Shown here in pieces: positions 56,798 through 64,000 of a stretch of 64,000 nucleotides of DNA. The position numbers and the translations under genes are program-made. Location: contig JAFXOY010000113.1 in NCBI GenBank assembly GCA_017528375.1, forward strand, positions 53,032-117,031. The letters are read 5' to 3'. The stretch is from Clostridia bacterium. GTDB taxonomy: Bacteria; Bacillota; Clostridia; TANB77; CAG-508. Below the pieces are notes generated by a model. The model did not search any database, was not told where the DNA came from, and saw only the letters and a program-made list of their open reading frames with translations. Positions within the stretch are counted from its first letter, which is position 1. Every line of letters starts with the position of its first letter.

Positions 56798-58588
56798 TTA
56801 ATTGCAAATTAACTTTTCATCTAATTTATGTCCTATTTTTATTGTTGTGGGTCTTCCATGTGGACATGTATATGGATTTTTTAATTTCAACAATCTATCT
56901 AATAATTTATGTACCTCATCTTCGGCTAAATCCATATTTGCTTTAACAGCAGCTTTACATGCTACTGTTGCTATAAATCTTTCTTCTACATCTTTAATTG
57001 TAGTTCTTTCTTTAGTTAACATTTCATCTAAAATATCCATAAATACATCCTTCGTATCTATTTTTATCTTATATTCAATATCTGGTATTCCGTTAATTTT
57101 GATACTATTCTCTCCGAATAGCTCAATATCAAAACCATAGTTTTTGAATAATTCTATGTTGTTTTGAACAAATTCCATTTCTTTATGTGTTAAATTTATT
57201 ATTTCGGGAAACAACATTAATTGACTATTGTTTTGTATGTTATTCTTATAATTTTCTTTTATTTGTTCATATAAAACTCTCTCGTGAGCAGCATGTTGAT
57301 CTACCAAATACAATTCATCGTTTATTTCAATCATAATAAAAGTTCTAAATACAATTCCGCAATATTTATAATCAACATTTCTAATTTCATCTCTATTGAT
57401 TAAATCTAGCTTGCCATCATTTCCCATATTCATATATTTTGAATTTGTCTCTTCTAAAGTTGGCATTACAATTTTTGAAGAACTAATATATTTGGAACTA
57501 TTATTTTCTTCTGTCGTATTATAATGATTTGTTAAAAATTCGAACTCATTTTGAATATATGTATCTTTGTTATTTTCTAAATCAGTATTTCCTAAAAATT
57601 CTTTGTTTAGTAAAGCTTCCTTTATTGCGTGATATACTATTTTGTATAATACTTGTTCCTCTTTAAATCTAACTTCCATTTTTGTTGGATGAACATTTAC
57701 ATCATACTGCGTTGCTGGCATTTCAATGTTTAAAATAAAAAATCCATATTTACCGATTCCCGTTCCGCCTTTAAATGCTTGATCAGCACTGCTTGTTAAA
57801 ACTTGATTTTTTATATTTCTCTTATTCAAAAAGAAGATTTGATTTTTCCTTGAATCTTTTGCCATTAGTGTGTTTCCAACAACACCTGTAATTCTGACAT
57901 CTCCTTCTTTATGATCTACTTCTACTAAATTATCTTTTACTTCTTTTCCATATAATGTATAAACAATATCTTTTATATTACCATTTCCACTTGATTGAAA
58001 CACATTTTTACCATCATTTATTAGTTTAATTGAAACATCTAAATTGGCAAGTGCAATCTTTTGAACTAATTCTTTGATATATCTGAATTCAGTTGCATCG
58101 TTTTTTAAGAATTTGTATCTAACAGGCACATTGAAAAACAAATTTTCTACTGTCATTGTTGTTCCTACTTGACTTCCTACTTCTTCTGTTCCTAATATAT
58201 CTCCAGCTTCAGCAACAAGTTTTATTCCACTAGGCATATCAAGTGTTTTTGATACAATTGTTAATCTAGAAATTGATACAATACTAGCCAAAGCTTCGCC
58301 TCTGAACCCCATTGTATATGTTTTTTCCAAATCCTCAATTTGTCTTATTTTGCTTGTAGCATGTCTTTCAAGTGCAATAGGCATGTCATCTATGCTTATT
58401 CCTTTACCATTGTCTGAAATACGTATGAATGTTTTACCGCCATTTTTTATTTCTACAACGATATTTTTTGCACCTGCATCTATTGAGTTTTCAACTAGTT
58501 CCTTTACAACGTTTGCAGGACGTTCTATTACTTCTCCTGCTGCTATTTTATTAATTGTTAAATCGTCTAATAATACAATATTTCCCAT
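56798..58588 (-). CDS. mutL: DNA mismatch repair protein MutL
   Basis: MutL couples mismatch recognition to strand incision. The 596-residue protein has the GHKL ATPase motifs (ELVENSIDAGA, DNGKGI, TMGFRGEALASI). It also has the C-terminal endonuclease motif DQHAAHERVLYE (DQHAx2Ex4E) plus the conserved CPHGRP, so it is the nicking type found in bacteria without MutH. mutS is not adjacent. The start follows AAAGGAAATG. Confidence 0.97.
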   Translation of the reverse strand: MGNIVLLDDLTINKIAAGEVIERPANVVKELVENSIDAGAKNIVVEIKNGGKTFIRISDNGKGISIDDMPIALERHATSKIRQIEDLEKTYTMGFRGEALASIVSISRLTIVSKTLDMPSGIKLVAEAGDILGTEEVGSQVGTTMTVENLFFNVPVRYKFLKNDATEFRYIKELVQKIALANLDVSIKLINDGKNVFQSSGNGNIKDIVYTLYGKEVKDNLVEVDHKEGDVRITGVVGNTLMAKDSRKNQIFFLNKRNIKNQVLTSSADQAFKGGTGIGKYGFFILNIEMPATQYDVNVHPTKMEVRFKEEQVLYKIVYHAIKEALLNKEFLGNTDLENNKDTYIQNEFEFLTNHYNTTEENNSSKYISSSKIVMPTLEETNSKYMNMGNDGKLDLINRDEIRNVDYKYCGIVFRTFIMIEINDELYLVDQHAAHERVLYEQIKENYKNNIQNNSQLMLFPEIINLTHKEMEFVQNNIELFKNYGFDIELFGENSIKINGIPDIEYKIKIDTKDVFMDILDEMLTKERTTIKDVEERFIATVACKAAVKANMDLAEDEVHKLLDRLLKLKNPYTCPHGRPTTIKIGHKLDEKLICN

Positions 58589-58674
58589 TATTCATTTCCT
58601 TTTTTTATTTTTTTACATTATAACCCATTTTTTTATTTCTAACAATATAATGTTGATTTTTCTTGTAAAAATTA

Positions 58675-58700
58675 AAAAAGAGGCCATTGCCTCTATTTTT
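58675..58700 (-). terminator. Terminator after the ZIP gene
   Basis: GAGGC (58680-58684) pairs with GCCTC (58689-58693), extended by A/T pairs, with a TTTTTT run on the minus strand, directly after the stop. Confidence 0.85.
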
Positions 58701-58701
58701 T

Positions 58702-59478
58702 CTATCCTAGTGCTACATCTAAAATCATCATAACAACAAATCCAATTGCGACACCAATTGTTCCAATATTAGAATGTTCTCCATCTTGTGATTCCGGAAT
58801 TAACTCCTCTACCACGACATAAATCATTGCTCCAGCTGCAAAAGCTAAAACATATGGTAAAATTGGAACTACAGATTTTGTTAAAAGAATAGTTATAATT
58901 GCTCCTATTGGCTCAACTATTCCTGATAGTGTTCCTAAAATAAATGCTTTAGACTTTGAAACCCCTTCTGCCTTCAACGGCATTGATATAATAGCACCTT
59001 CTGGAAAATTTTGAATTGCTATACCTATTGCTAATGCAAAAGCACCAGCCATTGTTATACCTGCATTTCCAATTAATGCTCCCGCAAATGTTACACCAAC
59101 AGCCATTCCTTCTGGAATATTATGAAGAGTAACAGCCAAAACTAACATGGTTGTCTTTTTCAGTTTTGCTTTTACCCCTTCAGGCTTTTCGTTATGTAAG
59201 TGCAAATGGGGTATTAAACTATCCAGAACTAATAAAAATACAATTCCAAACATAAAACCTATTGTTGCAGGTAGCCATGCTATTTTACCTTGTTCTTCTG
59301 ACATTTCAATTGCAGGCAATATTAATGACCAAATTGACGCAGCAATCATTACTCCAGAAGCAAAACCTAATAATAATTTTTCAATCATTTTATTCATTTT
59401 ATTTTTCATAAAAAATACCATTGCTGCACCTAATGTTGTGCCAGCAAAAGGTATTAATAAACCTGATACTAACTCCAT
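58702..59478 (-). CDS. ZIP family metal transporter
   Basis: This 258-residue membrane protein with about eight helices belongs to the ZIP family, which moves Zn2+ or other divalent metals into the cytoplasm. The metal-site helices VTLHNIPEGMAVGV and IGIAIQNFPEGAII are both present. A short loop (HLHLHNEKPEG) between helices 3 and 4 is His-rich. Metal choice (zinc, iron or manganese) cannot be told. The start follows GGAGGTTAAT. Confidence 0.93.
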   Translation of the reverse strand: MELVSGLLIPFAGTTLGAAMVFFMKNKMNKMIEKLLLGFASGVMIAASIWSLILPAIEMSEEQGKIAWLPATIGFMFGIVFLLVLDSLIPHLHLHNEKPEGVKAKLKKTTMLVLAVTLHNIPEGMAVGVTFAGALIGNAGITMAGAFALAIGIAIQNFPEGAIISMPLKAEGVSKSKAFILGTLSGIVEPIGAIITILLTKSVVPILPYVLAFAAGAMIYVVVEELIPESQDGEHSNIGTIGVAIGFVVMMILDVALG

Positions 59479-59578
59479 ATTAACCTCCCGTATTTTTCTC
59501 TTAAGTTCAATTTGAATATATCACATTATGATATTTTTGTAAATTAAGATGTGAAATTTTTTTCAATTTTCAAAATTA

Positions 59579-59622
59579 GGGACGGTCCTTTTTTTCAAAT
59601 TTTTAAAAAAAAGGACCGTCCC
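59579..59622. repeat. Dispersed palindromic repeat, type C
   Basis: Arms GGGACGGTCC (59579-59588) and GGACCGTCCC (59613-59622) are extended inward by T7 and A8 runs. It shares the GGGACGG/CCGTCCC ends with the type A copies. It lies between the divergent ZIP and radical SAM genes. Confidence 0.88.
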
Positions 59623-59624
59623 CA

Positions 59625-59653
59625 TTTTTAAAAATTCAGAAATATGTTATAAT
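59625..59653 (+). promoter_or_regulatory. Promoter giving a near-leaderless radical SAM mRNA
   Basis: TATAAT (59648-59653) lies only nine bases before the ATG of the radical SAM gene. The -35 (TTTTTA, 59625-59630) is weak. The predicted transcript would have a leader of about three bases, and no Shine-Dalgarno site is visible. Confidence 0.6.
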
Positions 59654-59662
59654 ACCTACATT

Positions 59663-60574
59663 ATGGAAAATGTTAAAAGATATAATAAATTAAATGAATA
59701 TTTAAAAGATAAATTTGGTGAACGAACTTTAAAGATTTGTGTAGATGGCGGTTTTACATGTCCAAATAGAGATGGAACTATTAGCAAAAATGGATGCATC
59801 TTTTGTAGTGAGCGTGGTTCTGGGGATCATATATGTAGCGACAGAAGCATTACAGCTCAAGTTGAGCAATACTTTAAAAGCTACAGAAGTGAACGTGCAA
59901 ACAAATTTATAGTGTATTTTCAAAACTTTACTAATACATATGATTCAGTTGAAAATTTAAAGAAAAAATATGATTCAGCTCTAATTAATGACAGAATTGT
60001 TGGACTAGAAATTGCTACACGTCCTGATTGTATTAATGAAGATGTTTGCAAACTGCTTTCAAGTTATACTGATAAATACTATGTTTGCGTTGAGCTTGGA
60101 TTACAAACATCTAATGAAACTACTGCAAAGTTTATTAATCGTGGATATGAAAATAAAGTATTTACTGAAGCTGTTAATATGCTAAAAAGACATGGTATTG
60201 ATGTTGTTGTTCATATTATGATTGGACTACCTGGTGAGAATTTGCAAGATTTGAATAATACAATAAACTTTGTAAACACTCATGAAATTGATGGAATAAA
60301 AATTCATAATGTCTATGTAGTTAAAAATACAGTTCTTGCGGATTTATATAAAAAAGGATTATACAAACCAATGGAATTTGAAGAATATCTAAATAGTCTA
60401 GTCTACACAATCACTCACTTACACCCTAATATAATAATTCACAGAATTTCTGGAGATGCCCCTAAAGATTTACTTATTGCTCCTGAATGGAATACACATA
60501 AGAAGTGGGTTTTGAATGGATTGGATAAAGCATTAAGAGAGAAAAATTTAACACAAGGAATATATTATTTATAA
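59663..60574 (+). CDS. TIGR01212 (YhcC-like) radical SAM protein
   Basis: This 303-residue radical SAM protein has the family's cysteine arrangement, ICVDGGFTCPNRDGTISKNG followed by CIFC. It also has GLEIATRPDCI and HIMIGLPGENLQD. It opens with YNKLNEYLKDKFGERTLKICVDGG, close to the family consensus. YhcC-type proteins bind an Fe-S cluster but their substrate is unknown. The start is ATG 59663 without a visible ribosome site; the promoter suggests leaderless translation. Confidence 0.92.
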   Translation: MENVKRYNKLNEYLKDKFGERTLKICVDGGFTCPNRDGTISKNGCIFCSERGSGDHICSDRSITAQVEQYFKSYRSERANKFIVYFQNFTNTYDSVENLKKKYDSALINDRIVGLEIATRPDCINEDVCKLLSSYTDKYYVCVELGLQTSNETTAKFINRGYENKVFTEAVNMLKRHGIDVVVHIMIGLPGENLQDLNNTINFVNTHEIDGIKIHNVYVVKNTVLADLYKKGLYKPMEFEEYLNSLVYTITHLHPNIIIHRISGDAPKDLLIAPEWNTHKKWVLNGLDKALREKNLTQGIYYL

Positions 60575-60613
60575 CATAAAAACAGCAAATTGTAATTGAG
60601 GACGTTATAAAAT

Positions 60614-60650
60614 CAATATTTAAAGTGCAAAATTTGCACTTTAAATATTG
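60614..60650. terminator. Long palindrome between convergent genes (TTTAAAGTGCAA family, copy 1)
   Basis: An 18-bp perfect inverted repeat around one base (60614-60631 and 60633-60650, arm CAATATTTAAAGTGCAAA) is followed by GTTGCACTTTA. It probably terminates the radical SAM gene and the toxin gene from both sides. A second copy with a compensatory change lies at 63171-63209. Confidence 0.8.
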
Positions 60651-60669
60651 TAAGTTGCACTTTATTTGA

Positions 60670-61149
60670 TTATAACAAGATATATTCTTCTAATAAAGCT
60701 TTTTTTATTCTGTCGACATCTGGAAAAACCAGATTTATTCCCTTTTCTTTTAAGATAAATATTTTATTAACCTTGTCAATTATTTCTCTTCTTGTTTCAG
60801 AAGCTACGCGAACAGCTCTTCCTTTAACAGTATCAATATGATCTATGTACTTCTCCGTTATTGGGAACATATTTTGCAATAAAAAAGCATGATCCTTACC
60901 TCTATAATTACCAATTACTATAGTATCGCATTGCTTGTGTTTTTTAATTTTATTTTCTACAATTACTTTATATTTCTGTACTTTACTGCTCATCGGAATA
61001 AACCATATAATTCCATCTTCCTCATTTTTTAAGCAAAAATAATGCGGTCTAGTAGCATTTCCATCATGATTTTTCATTAACATATCATCATTCGCTAAAT
61101 CAAAAAATTCTTTTTTAATATGATATACATACCCTTCTTTAATTTCCAT
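60670..61149 (-). CDS. Type III toxin-antitoxin endoribonuclease toxin (CptN/TenpN-like)
   Basis: This 159-residue protein resembles toxins of type III TA systems of the CptIN/TenpIN kind (ToxN fold). It opens MEIKEGYVYHIKKEFFD. RPHYFCL and IIWFIPMSSKVQKY match the strand with the conserved Ser and Lys of the family. HAFLLQNMFPITEKYIDHI and KGRAVRVA follow. These toxins cut RNA and are held inactive by a repeat RNA. Here two tandem 50-bp repeats, a promoter and a terminator lie directly upstream in the right order. The ATG at 61149 follows AGGAGGTTGAAT; a TTG two codons earlier is not favoured. Confidence 0.8.
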   Translation of the reverse strand: MEIKEGYVYHIKKEFFDLANDDMLMKNHDGNATRPHYFCLKNEEDGIIWFIPMSSKVQKYKVIVENKIKKHKQCDTIVIGNYRGKDHAFLLQNMFPITEKYIDHIDTVKGRAVRVASETRREIIDKVNKIFILKEKGINLVFPDVDRIKKALLEEYILL

Positions 61150-61164
61150 ATTCAACCTCCTAAA

Positions 61165-61199
61165 AAATAGAGGTCTTTATTCAAAATTGAATAAAGACC
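61165..61199 (-). terminator. Terminator between antitoxin repeats and toxin gene
   Basis: GGTCTTTATTCAA and TTGAATAAAGACC (61172-61184 with 61187-61199) form a perfect 13-bp stem. On the minus strand it is followed by TCTATTTTTT and then the toxin ribosome site. In type III systems this partial terminator sets the RNA to toxin ratio. Confidence 0.88.
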
Positions 61200-61314
61200 C
61201 CCAATATTTACAAAATGGTATGATTTTATTACTCGCACCAACCATAAGCGAGAACATTTAGCGAAATGGTATGATTTATTACTCGCACCAACCATAAGCG
61301 AGAACATTTACTTT
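61200..61314 (-). ncRNA. Type III antitoxin RNA with two tandem 50-nt repeats
   Basis: Units 61261-61310 and 61211-61260 differ only at a few bases near one end. Each carries the hairpin CTCGC / GCGAG around a loop containing TTATGGTTGGT. The arrangement promoter, repeats, terminator, toxin is the hallmark of type III toxin-antitoxin loci, in which the toxin itself cuts the RNA into repeat units that block it. Confidence 0.78.
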
Positions 61315-61320
61315 ATATTT

Positions 61321-61349
61321 ATTATACTTTCTGAACATTGATATGTCAA
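61321..61349 (-). promoter_or_regulatory. Promoter of the type III TA locus
   Basis: A consensus sigma-A promoter, TTGACA (61349-61344), 17 bases, TATAAT (61326-61321), places the transcript start just before the first repeat. Confidence 0.93.
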
Positions 61350-61435
61350 TAAAAAACGTGAAAAATCTAATGTTTTGCGTTTCATAAAATTTCATTTTCC
61401 GACAATTTTTATTTTGTCATCCATTTGCAGTTAAT

Positions 61436-61464
61436 TTGACATAATATTGCTTTTGCAGTATAAT
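61436..61464 (+). promoter_or_regulatory. Promoter of the 137-residue gene
   Basis: A consensus TTGACA (61436-61441), 17 bases, TATAAT (61459-61464). A leader of about 90 bases (61470-61562) follows; it has no clear riboswitch or terminator structure that I can recognise. Confidence 0.9.
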
Positions 61465-61562
61465 ATTACATAGGTATGACTAAATCGAGTCGCCATCATT
61501 TACGATTGCAAAATCTTGAATGATACACAATACTTCTAAAATAATTTTCGGAGGTACATCTT

Positions 61563-61976
61563 ATGGAAAGAGTAATTATTAATGACATGAAAGCAATGGT
61601 TAGTAACTATGAACGGCAATTACATAACTCTGCTGACGTAATGGTTGAAAAAATTCTTAACAGTTGTTACACCTATATTTCTGCAAATCCAATGCCTTTT
61701 GCAGAAAAAAGAGTAGCATGCATTGAGCTCGTTAAAACAAATAATGACCTTGACGATTATGAAGTCGTAATTTCAAGCTCATATGACCCGAATAACTGTC
61801 GTGAATATAAGTACATATCAGACGAAATAATATCAGAAGCAAATTCATTCGTAATTAAAGCATTAGTTGAATCTTTCAAGGACAGCAATTTACCTTGCTA
61901 TATTTATAACATTGCTCCAGATTCAACTGGTCCAAGATATGACCGTTTGCTAATTGTTATCAACCTTTCAAATTAA
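61563..61976 (+). CDS. Hypothetical protein, strongly transcribed orphan
   Basis: This 137-residue soluble protein is not of any family I recognise. The first third is helical (MERVIINDMKAMVSNYERQL), followed by a mixed alpha/beta region with DDYEVVISSSYDPNNC, a helix near 95-112 and a final strand RLLIVINLSN. It has its own consensus promoter, a CGGAGG ribosome site and a terminator. It contains one in-frame CGG codon (61614-61616, Arg18) read without a shift. The accessory neighbourhood suggests acquisition. Confidence 0.7.
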   Translation: MERVIINDMKAMVSNYERQLHNSADVMVEKILNSCYTYISANPMPFAEKRVACIELVKTNNDLDDYEVVISSSYDPNNCREYKYISDEIISEANSFVIKALVESFKDSNLPCYIYNIAPDSTGPRYDRLLIVINLSN

Positions 61977-61991
61977 TTTTCATAAGAAATT

Positions 61992-62026
61992 AAGACCGTA
62001 TACTTATTAAGTACACGGTCTTTTCT
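61992..62026 (+). terminator. Terminator after the 137-residue gene
   Basis: AAGACCGT pairs with ACGGTCTT (61992-61999 with 62015-62022), extended by TACTT/AGTA pairs, followed by TTCTTTTTT. Confidence 0.9.
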
Positions 62027-62051
62027 TTTTTATCTTACAAAATTTTCAATT

Positions 62052-63122
62052 TCATTTATCCACGTTTCCAATGACAATCCACTCACCATTTTTCTTAGAA
62101 TTTATTCTTTCAATCAATCCCTTTTCTTGCATTTCTGCCATATATGTTTTTACGGTTCTTACAGACTTATTAATCTGCAATGCTATTTCTTCTTGGGTAA
62201 CCGTTGAATCTGTTTTTAAAATATTAATTATCGCCTGTTCTTCTAAAGTATAATTATTGACTTTAGCATTCCCCTCTTCTTCTTCATTAATATAATCTAT
62301 GTGAGTATATCTATTTTTCAATTCATTGTTGACATTTGTAAGTAAGTTATAAAAGAATTTTTCCAAAAATGAAGTATCTTCAAAAACATTTTTATCGAAG
62401 TTTTTATAATTTGCTCTAACCAAAGAATTTCTAAAATACCATGAGTTATCTGCAAAAATCTCATCATTTAGTTTAAATCCAAATGTGCGTAAATACTTAA
62501 TTAAAAACACAGCAATTGTTCTAGTATTACCCTCGCAAAATGGGTGAATTTGCCATATATTTGATATGAATTTGCTTAAATGTTTTATTGAATCATCTAA
62601 ACTTAAATCTTTATATGAAAAATATTTTTCTTGTTCGAAATCATATTCTAAAGTTTCTTTTATTGTATCAAAAGGCGCGTAAATTACAGTATCTCCGTTT
62701 AATACCCATTCTTTTTTAGTAAAATTATAATCTCTATATACTCCTGCGCCATGATATATATCTTCAAATAATCTTTTATGAATATTTAATAGCTCTGTTG
62801 GAGCAAAATTAAATGCATTTTCGCTTAATAGTTCTGCAATTCTAACAGCAACCTTGTCAGCTTCTTCATTTCGTTCTTCAAATTTTTTTCTATTATCTTG
62901 AACTTCATAATATTCATCAATTCGTATTTTTACTTCTTCTATATCTATTGTTCCTTCAATATGCTCTTTGGCTGTTTTTATTAGATACTTTGAAGGTTTT
63001 AATCCATCTACATCTTGCAAACCTATTGCTGTTTCCCAATTTAAAGTTTTCTCTACTTGGCTTGGTTCACCTTGTTTTATATATTCAGATAATTCTAAAT
63101 TCCAATCTTTTTCTTTGCTCAT
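62052..63122 (-). CDS. Fic family protein with C-terminal winged helix
   Basis: This 356-residue protein has the Fic core motif HPFCEGNTRT (HxFx[D/E]GNxR), placing it among enzymes that transfer AMP or related groups to proteins. The middle contains VYRDYNFTKKEWVL (the flap). The C-terminal 75 residues form a winged helix (VTQEEIALQINKSVRTVKTYMAEMQEKGLI) that may autoregulate the gene. It may be a toxin, a defence protein or a regulator; no Phd-like partner is visible. ATG 63122 follows AGGAGGTGCAC. Confidence 0.9.
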   Translation of the reverse strand: MSKEKDWNLELSEYIKQGEPSQVEKTLNWETAIGLQDVDGLKPSKYLIKTAKEHIEGTIDIEEVKIRIDEYYEVQDNRKKFEERNEEADKVAVRIAELLSENAFNFAPTELLNIHKRLFEDIYHGAGVYRDYNFTKKEWVLNGDTVIYAPFDTIKETLEYDFEQEKYFSYKDLSLDDSIKHLSKFISNIWQIHPFCEGNTRTIAVFLIKYLRTFGFKLNDEIFADNSWYFRNSLVRANYKNFDKNVFEDTSFLEKFFYNLLTNVNNELKNRYTHIDYINEEEEGNAKVNNYTLEEQAIINILKTDSTVTQEEIALQINKSVRTVKTYMAEMQEKGLIERINSKKNGEWIVIGNVDK

Positions 63123-63170
63123 TAAGTGCACCTCCTATATGTATTATTATACCATTTTTTGAATAAAAAA

Positions 63171-63209
63171 ACAACATTTAAAGTGCAATTTTTGCACTTT
63201 AAATGTTGT
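63171..63209. repeat. Long palindrome upstream of fic (TTTAAAGTGCAA family, copy 2)
   Basis: Arms ACAACATTTAAAGTGCAA (63171-63188) and the complement at 63192-63209 surround three Ts, followed by GTTGCACTTTA as in copy 1 at 60614-60664. It may terminate the TPR gene or regulate fic. Confidence 0.8.
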
Positions 63210-63244
63210 TTGGTTGCACTTTAAAATTATGGACGGAGAAGATT

Positions 63245-64000
63245 TTAAAGCTCTGGTTCCTCATCAAAACTATCCTTATTTTTATCTTTCTCTTTAATTC
63301 TAACTTCATCACTTGGGAACATAGTTATTAACTTGCTTCTGTCATTTGGAAGCGTAATTACTGTTAGGTAATTTAATGTATGTCCGTCTCCTTCACTTCC
63401 GCCTTCATAGCCACAGTTTTCTATGTGAAAACAATATATATCGGACATATAACCTATTTGTTTTTCCACTTTATCAAAATCTAATTTATCTAATAAATCC
63501 TTTGGATTCATATTTAGAACTCCATGGATTTTTTTATTTTTGTCATCTTTCATATGTTTCATTATATGATTAATTCTTACAGATTCATCTCCAATATCAT
63601 AACCTAAATTTTGTATTATATAATCATACATATTAGCTGAATCTTTGTCTTTGCCTTGCTCTGCATACAATTTTCCTAATTCCATTCTTGCATGCACATT
63701 TTTAGAGTCTAACTCAATACACTCTTTTAATAACTTCTCTGCTTCTTTTTCTTTTTCTTGTTTTGCATATAATTTTCCTAGTTCTAATCTTGCATGCACA
63801 TTTTTAGAGTCTAATTCCATATACTCTTTAAATAACTTCTCTGCTTCTTTTTCTTTTCCTTGTTTTGCACATAATTTTCCTAGCTCTAATCTTGCATGCA
63901 CATTTTTAGAGTCTAATTCCATATACTCTTTAAATAACTTCTCTGCTTCTTTTTCTTTTCCTTGTTTTGCACATAATTTTCCTAGTTCTAATCTTGCATG
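63245..64000 (-). CDS. TPR-repeat protein (partial, N-terminus off window)
   Basis: The frame is open to the right edge, so the true start is outside. Visible are at least three tetratricopeptide repeats of 34 residues (MELDSKNVHARLELGKLYAK type) that are nearly identical in DNA (102-bp period). They are followed by a unique C-terminal domain of about 115 residues with SDIYCFHIENCGYEGGSEGD and an acidic end. TPR repeats mediate protein-protein contacts; the C-terminal domain is not one I recognise. The repeat array is prone to copy-number change. Confidence 0.85.
   Translation of the reverse strand, partial: HARLELGKLCAKQGKEKEAEKLFKEYMELDSKNVHARLELGKLCAKQGKEKEAEKLFKEYMELDSKNVHARLELGKLYAKQEKEKEAEKLLKECIELDSKNVHARMELGKLYAEQGKDKDSANMYDYIIQNLGYDIGDESVRINHIMKHMKDDKNKKIHGVLNMNPKDLLDKLDFDKVEKQIGYMSDIYCFHIENCGYEGGSEGDGHTLNYLTVITLPNDRSKLITMFPSDEVRIKEKDKNKDSFDEEPEL

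Noticed and set aside
63650-64000. Regular 102-bp repeats suggesting a CRISPR or satellite array
   Set aside because: The repeats are in one open frame and encode TPR units; there are no unique spacers.

Overview
The window is a low-GC, gene-dense chromosome segment of an endospore-forming Clostridia-like Bacillota. The evidence is the set of sporulation genes (spoVS, spoIIP, gerW/ytfJ, a DacF-type carboxypeptidase), a T-box in front of glyQS, RNase Y, RqcH, GG-rich Shine-Dalgarno sites and many TTG/GTG starts. I cannot name the genus from sequence alone. Most genes lie on the minus strand; the exceptions are vanW, rqcH, tRNA-Thr, the TIGR01212 radical SAM gene and one small orphan gene.

Layout. 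1-4.2 kb: recA-recX-scpA-DUF2953-gerW-pflX, behind a sigma-A promoter with a LexA-like site. 4.2-12.4 kb: an orphan peptide-binding protein, spoVS, ymdB-rny, a class B sortase, a PH-domain protein, vanW and a D,D-carboxypeptidase. 12.4-14.5 kb: an accessory patch with a hairpin cluster, an ORF6N/PLD-like gene and an ITPase-like gene. 14.5-28 kb: a flippase-like protein, a DUF2974 hydrolase, trxA-trxB, rqcH, a three-gene block bounded by inverted repeats, ligA-pgsA-UPF0182 and ftsY. 28.4-43 kb: tRNA-Thr, two cell-surface proteins (one a glucosaminidase with a dockerin), T-box-glyQS, pgi, spoIIP and recJ-relA-MBL. 43-54 kb: a complete type II fatty-acid operon, acyl ligase-birA-fabD-fabG-fabF-accB-fabZ-accC-accD-accA-fabI-acpP-tetR. 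54-60.6 kb: tcdA, a divergent ftsH, mutL, a ZIP transporter and a radical SAM gene. 60.6-64 kb: an accessory end with a type III toxin-antitoxin locus, a Fic protein and a TPR protein.

The most striking observation is that three genes (vanW, a HAM1/ITPase-like gene and the expected essential gene fabD) are each broken by a one-base frameshift, and in all three the break falls exactly on an in-frame CGG codon. Skipping only the C (C-GGA, C-GGA, C-GGT) puts a glycine at the junction and restores a full-length family protein. By manual scan CGG is almost absent from the other genes. I found only two other in-frame CGG codons, in ftsH and in the small gene at 61.6 kb, and both are read through without a shift. 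This fits +1 ribosomal frameshifting at a nearly abandoned arginine codon, although a systematic sequence error must be excluded. Other notable items are a type III TA locus with its promoter, repeat RNA and terminator all visible; a family of dispersed GGGAC/GTCCC palindromes, one copy sitting inside the glyQS T-box leader; and a 211-bp element with perfect 41-bp inverted ends.
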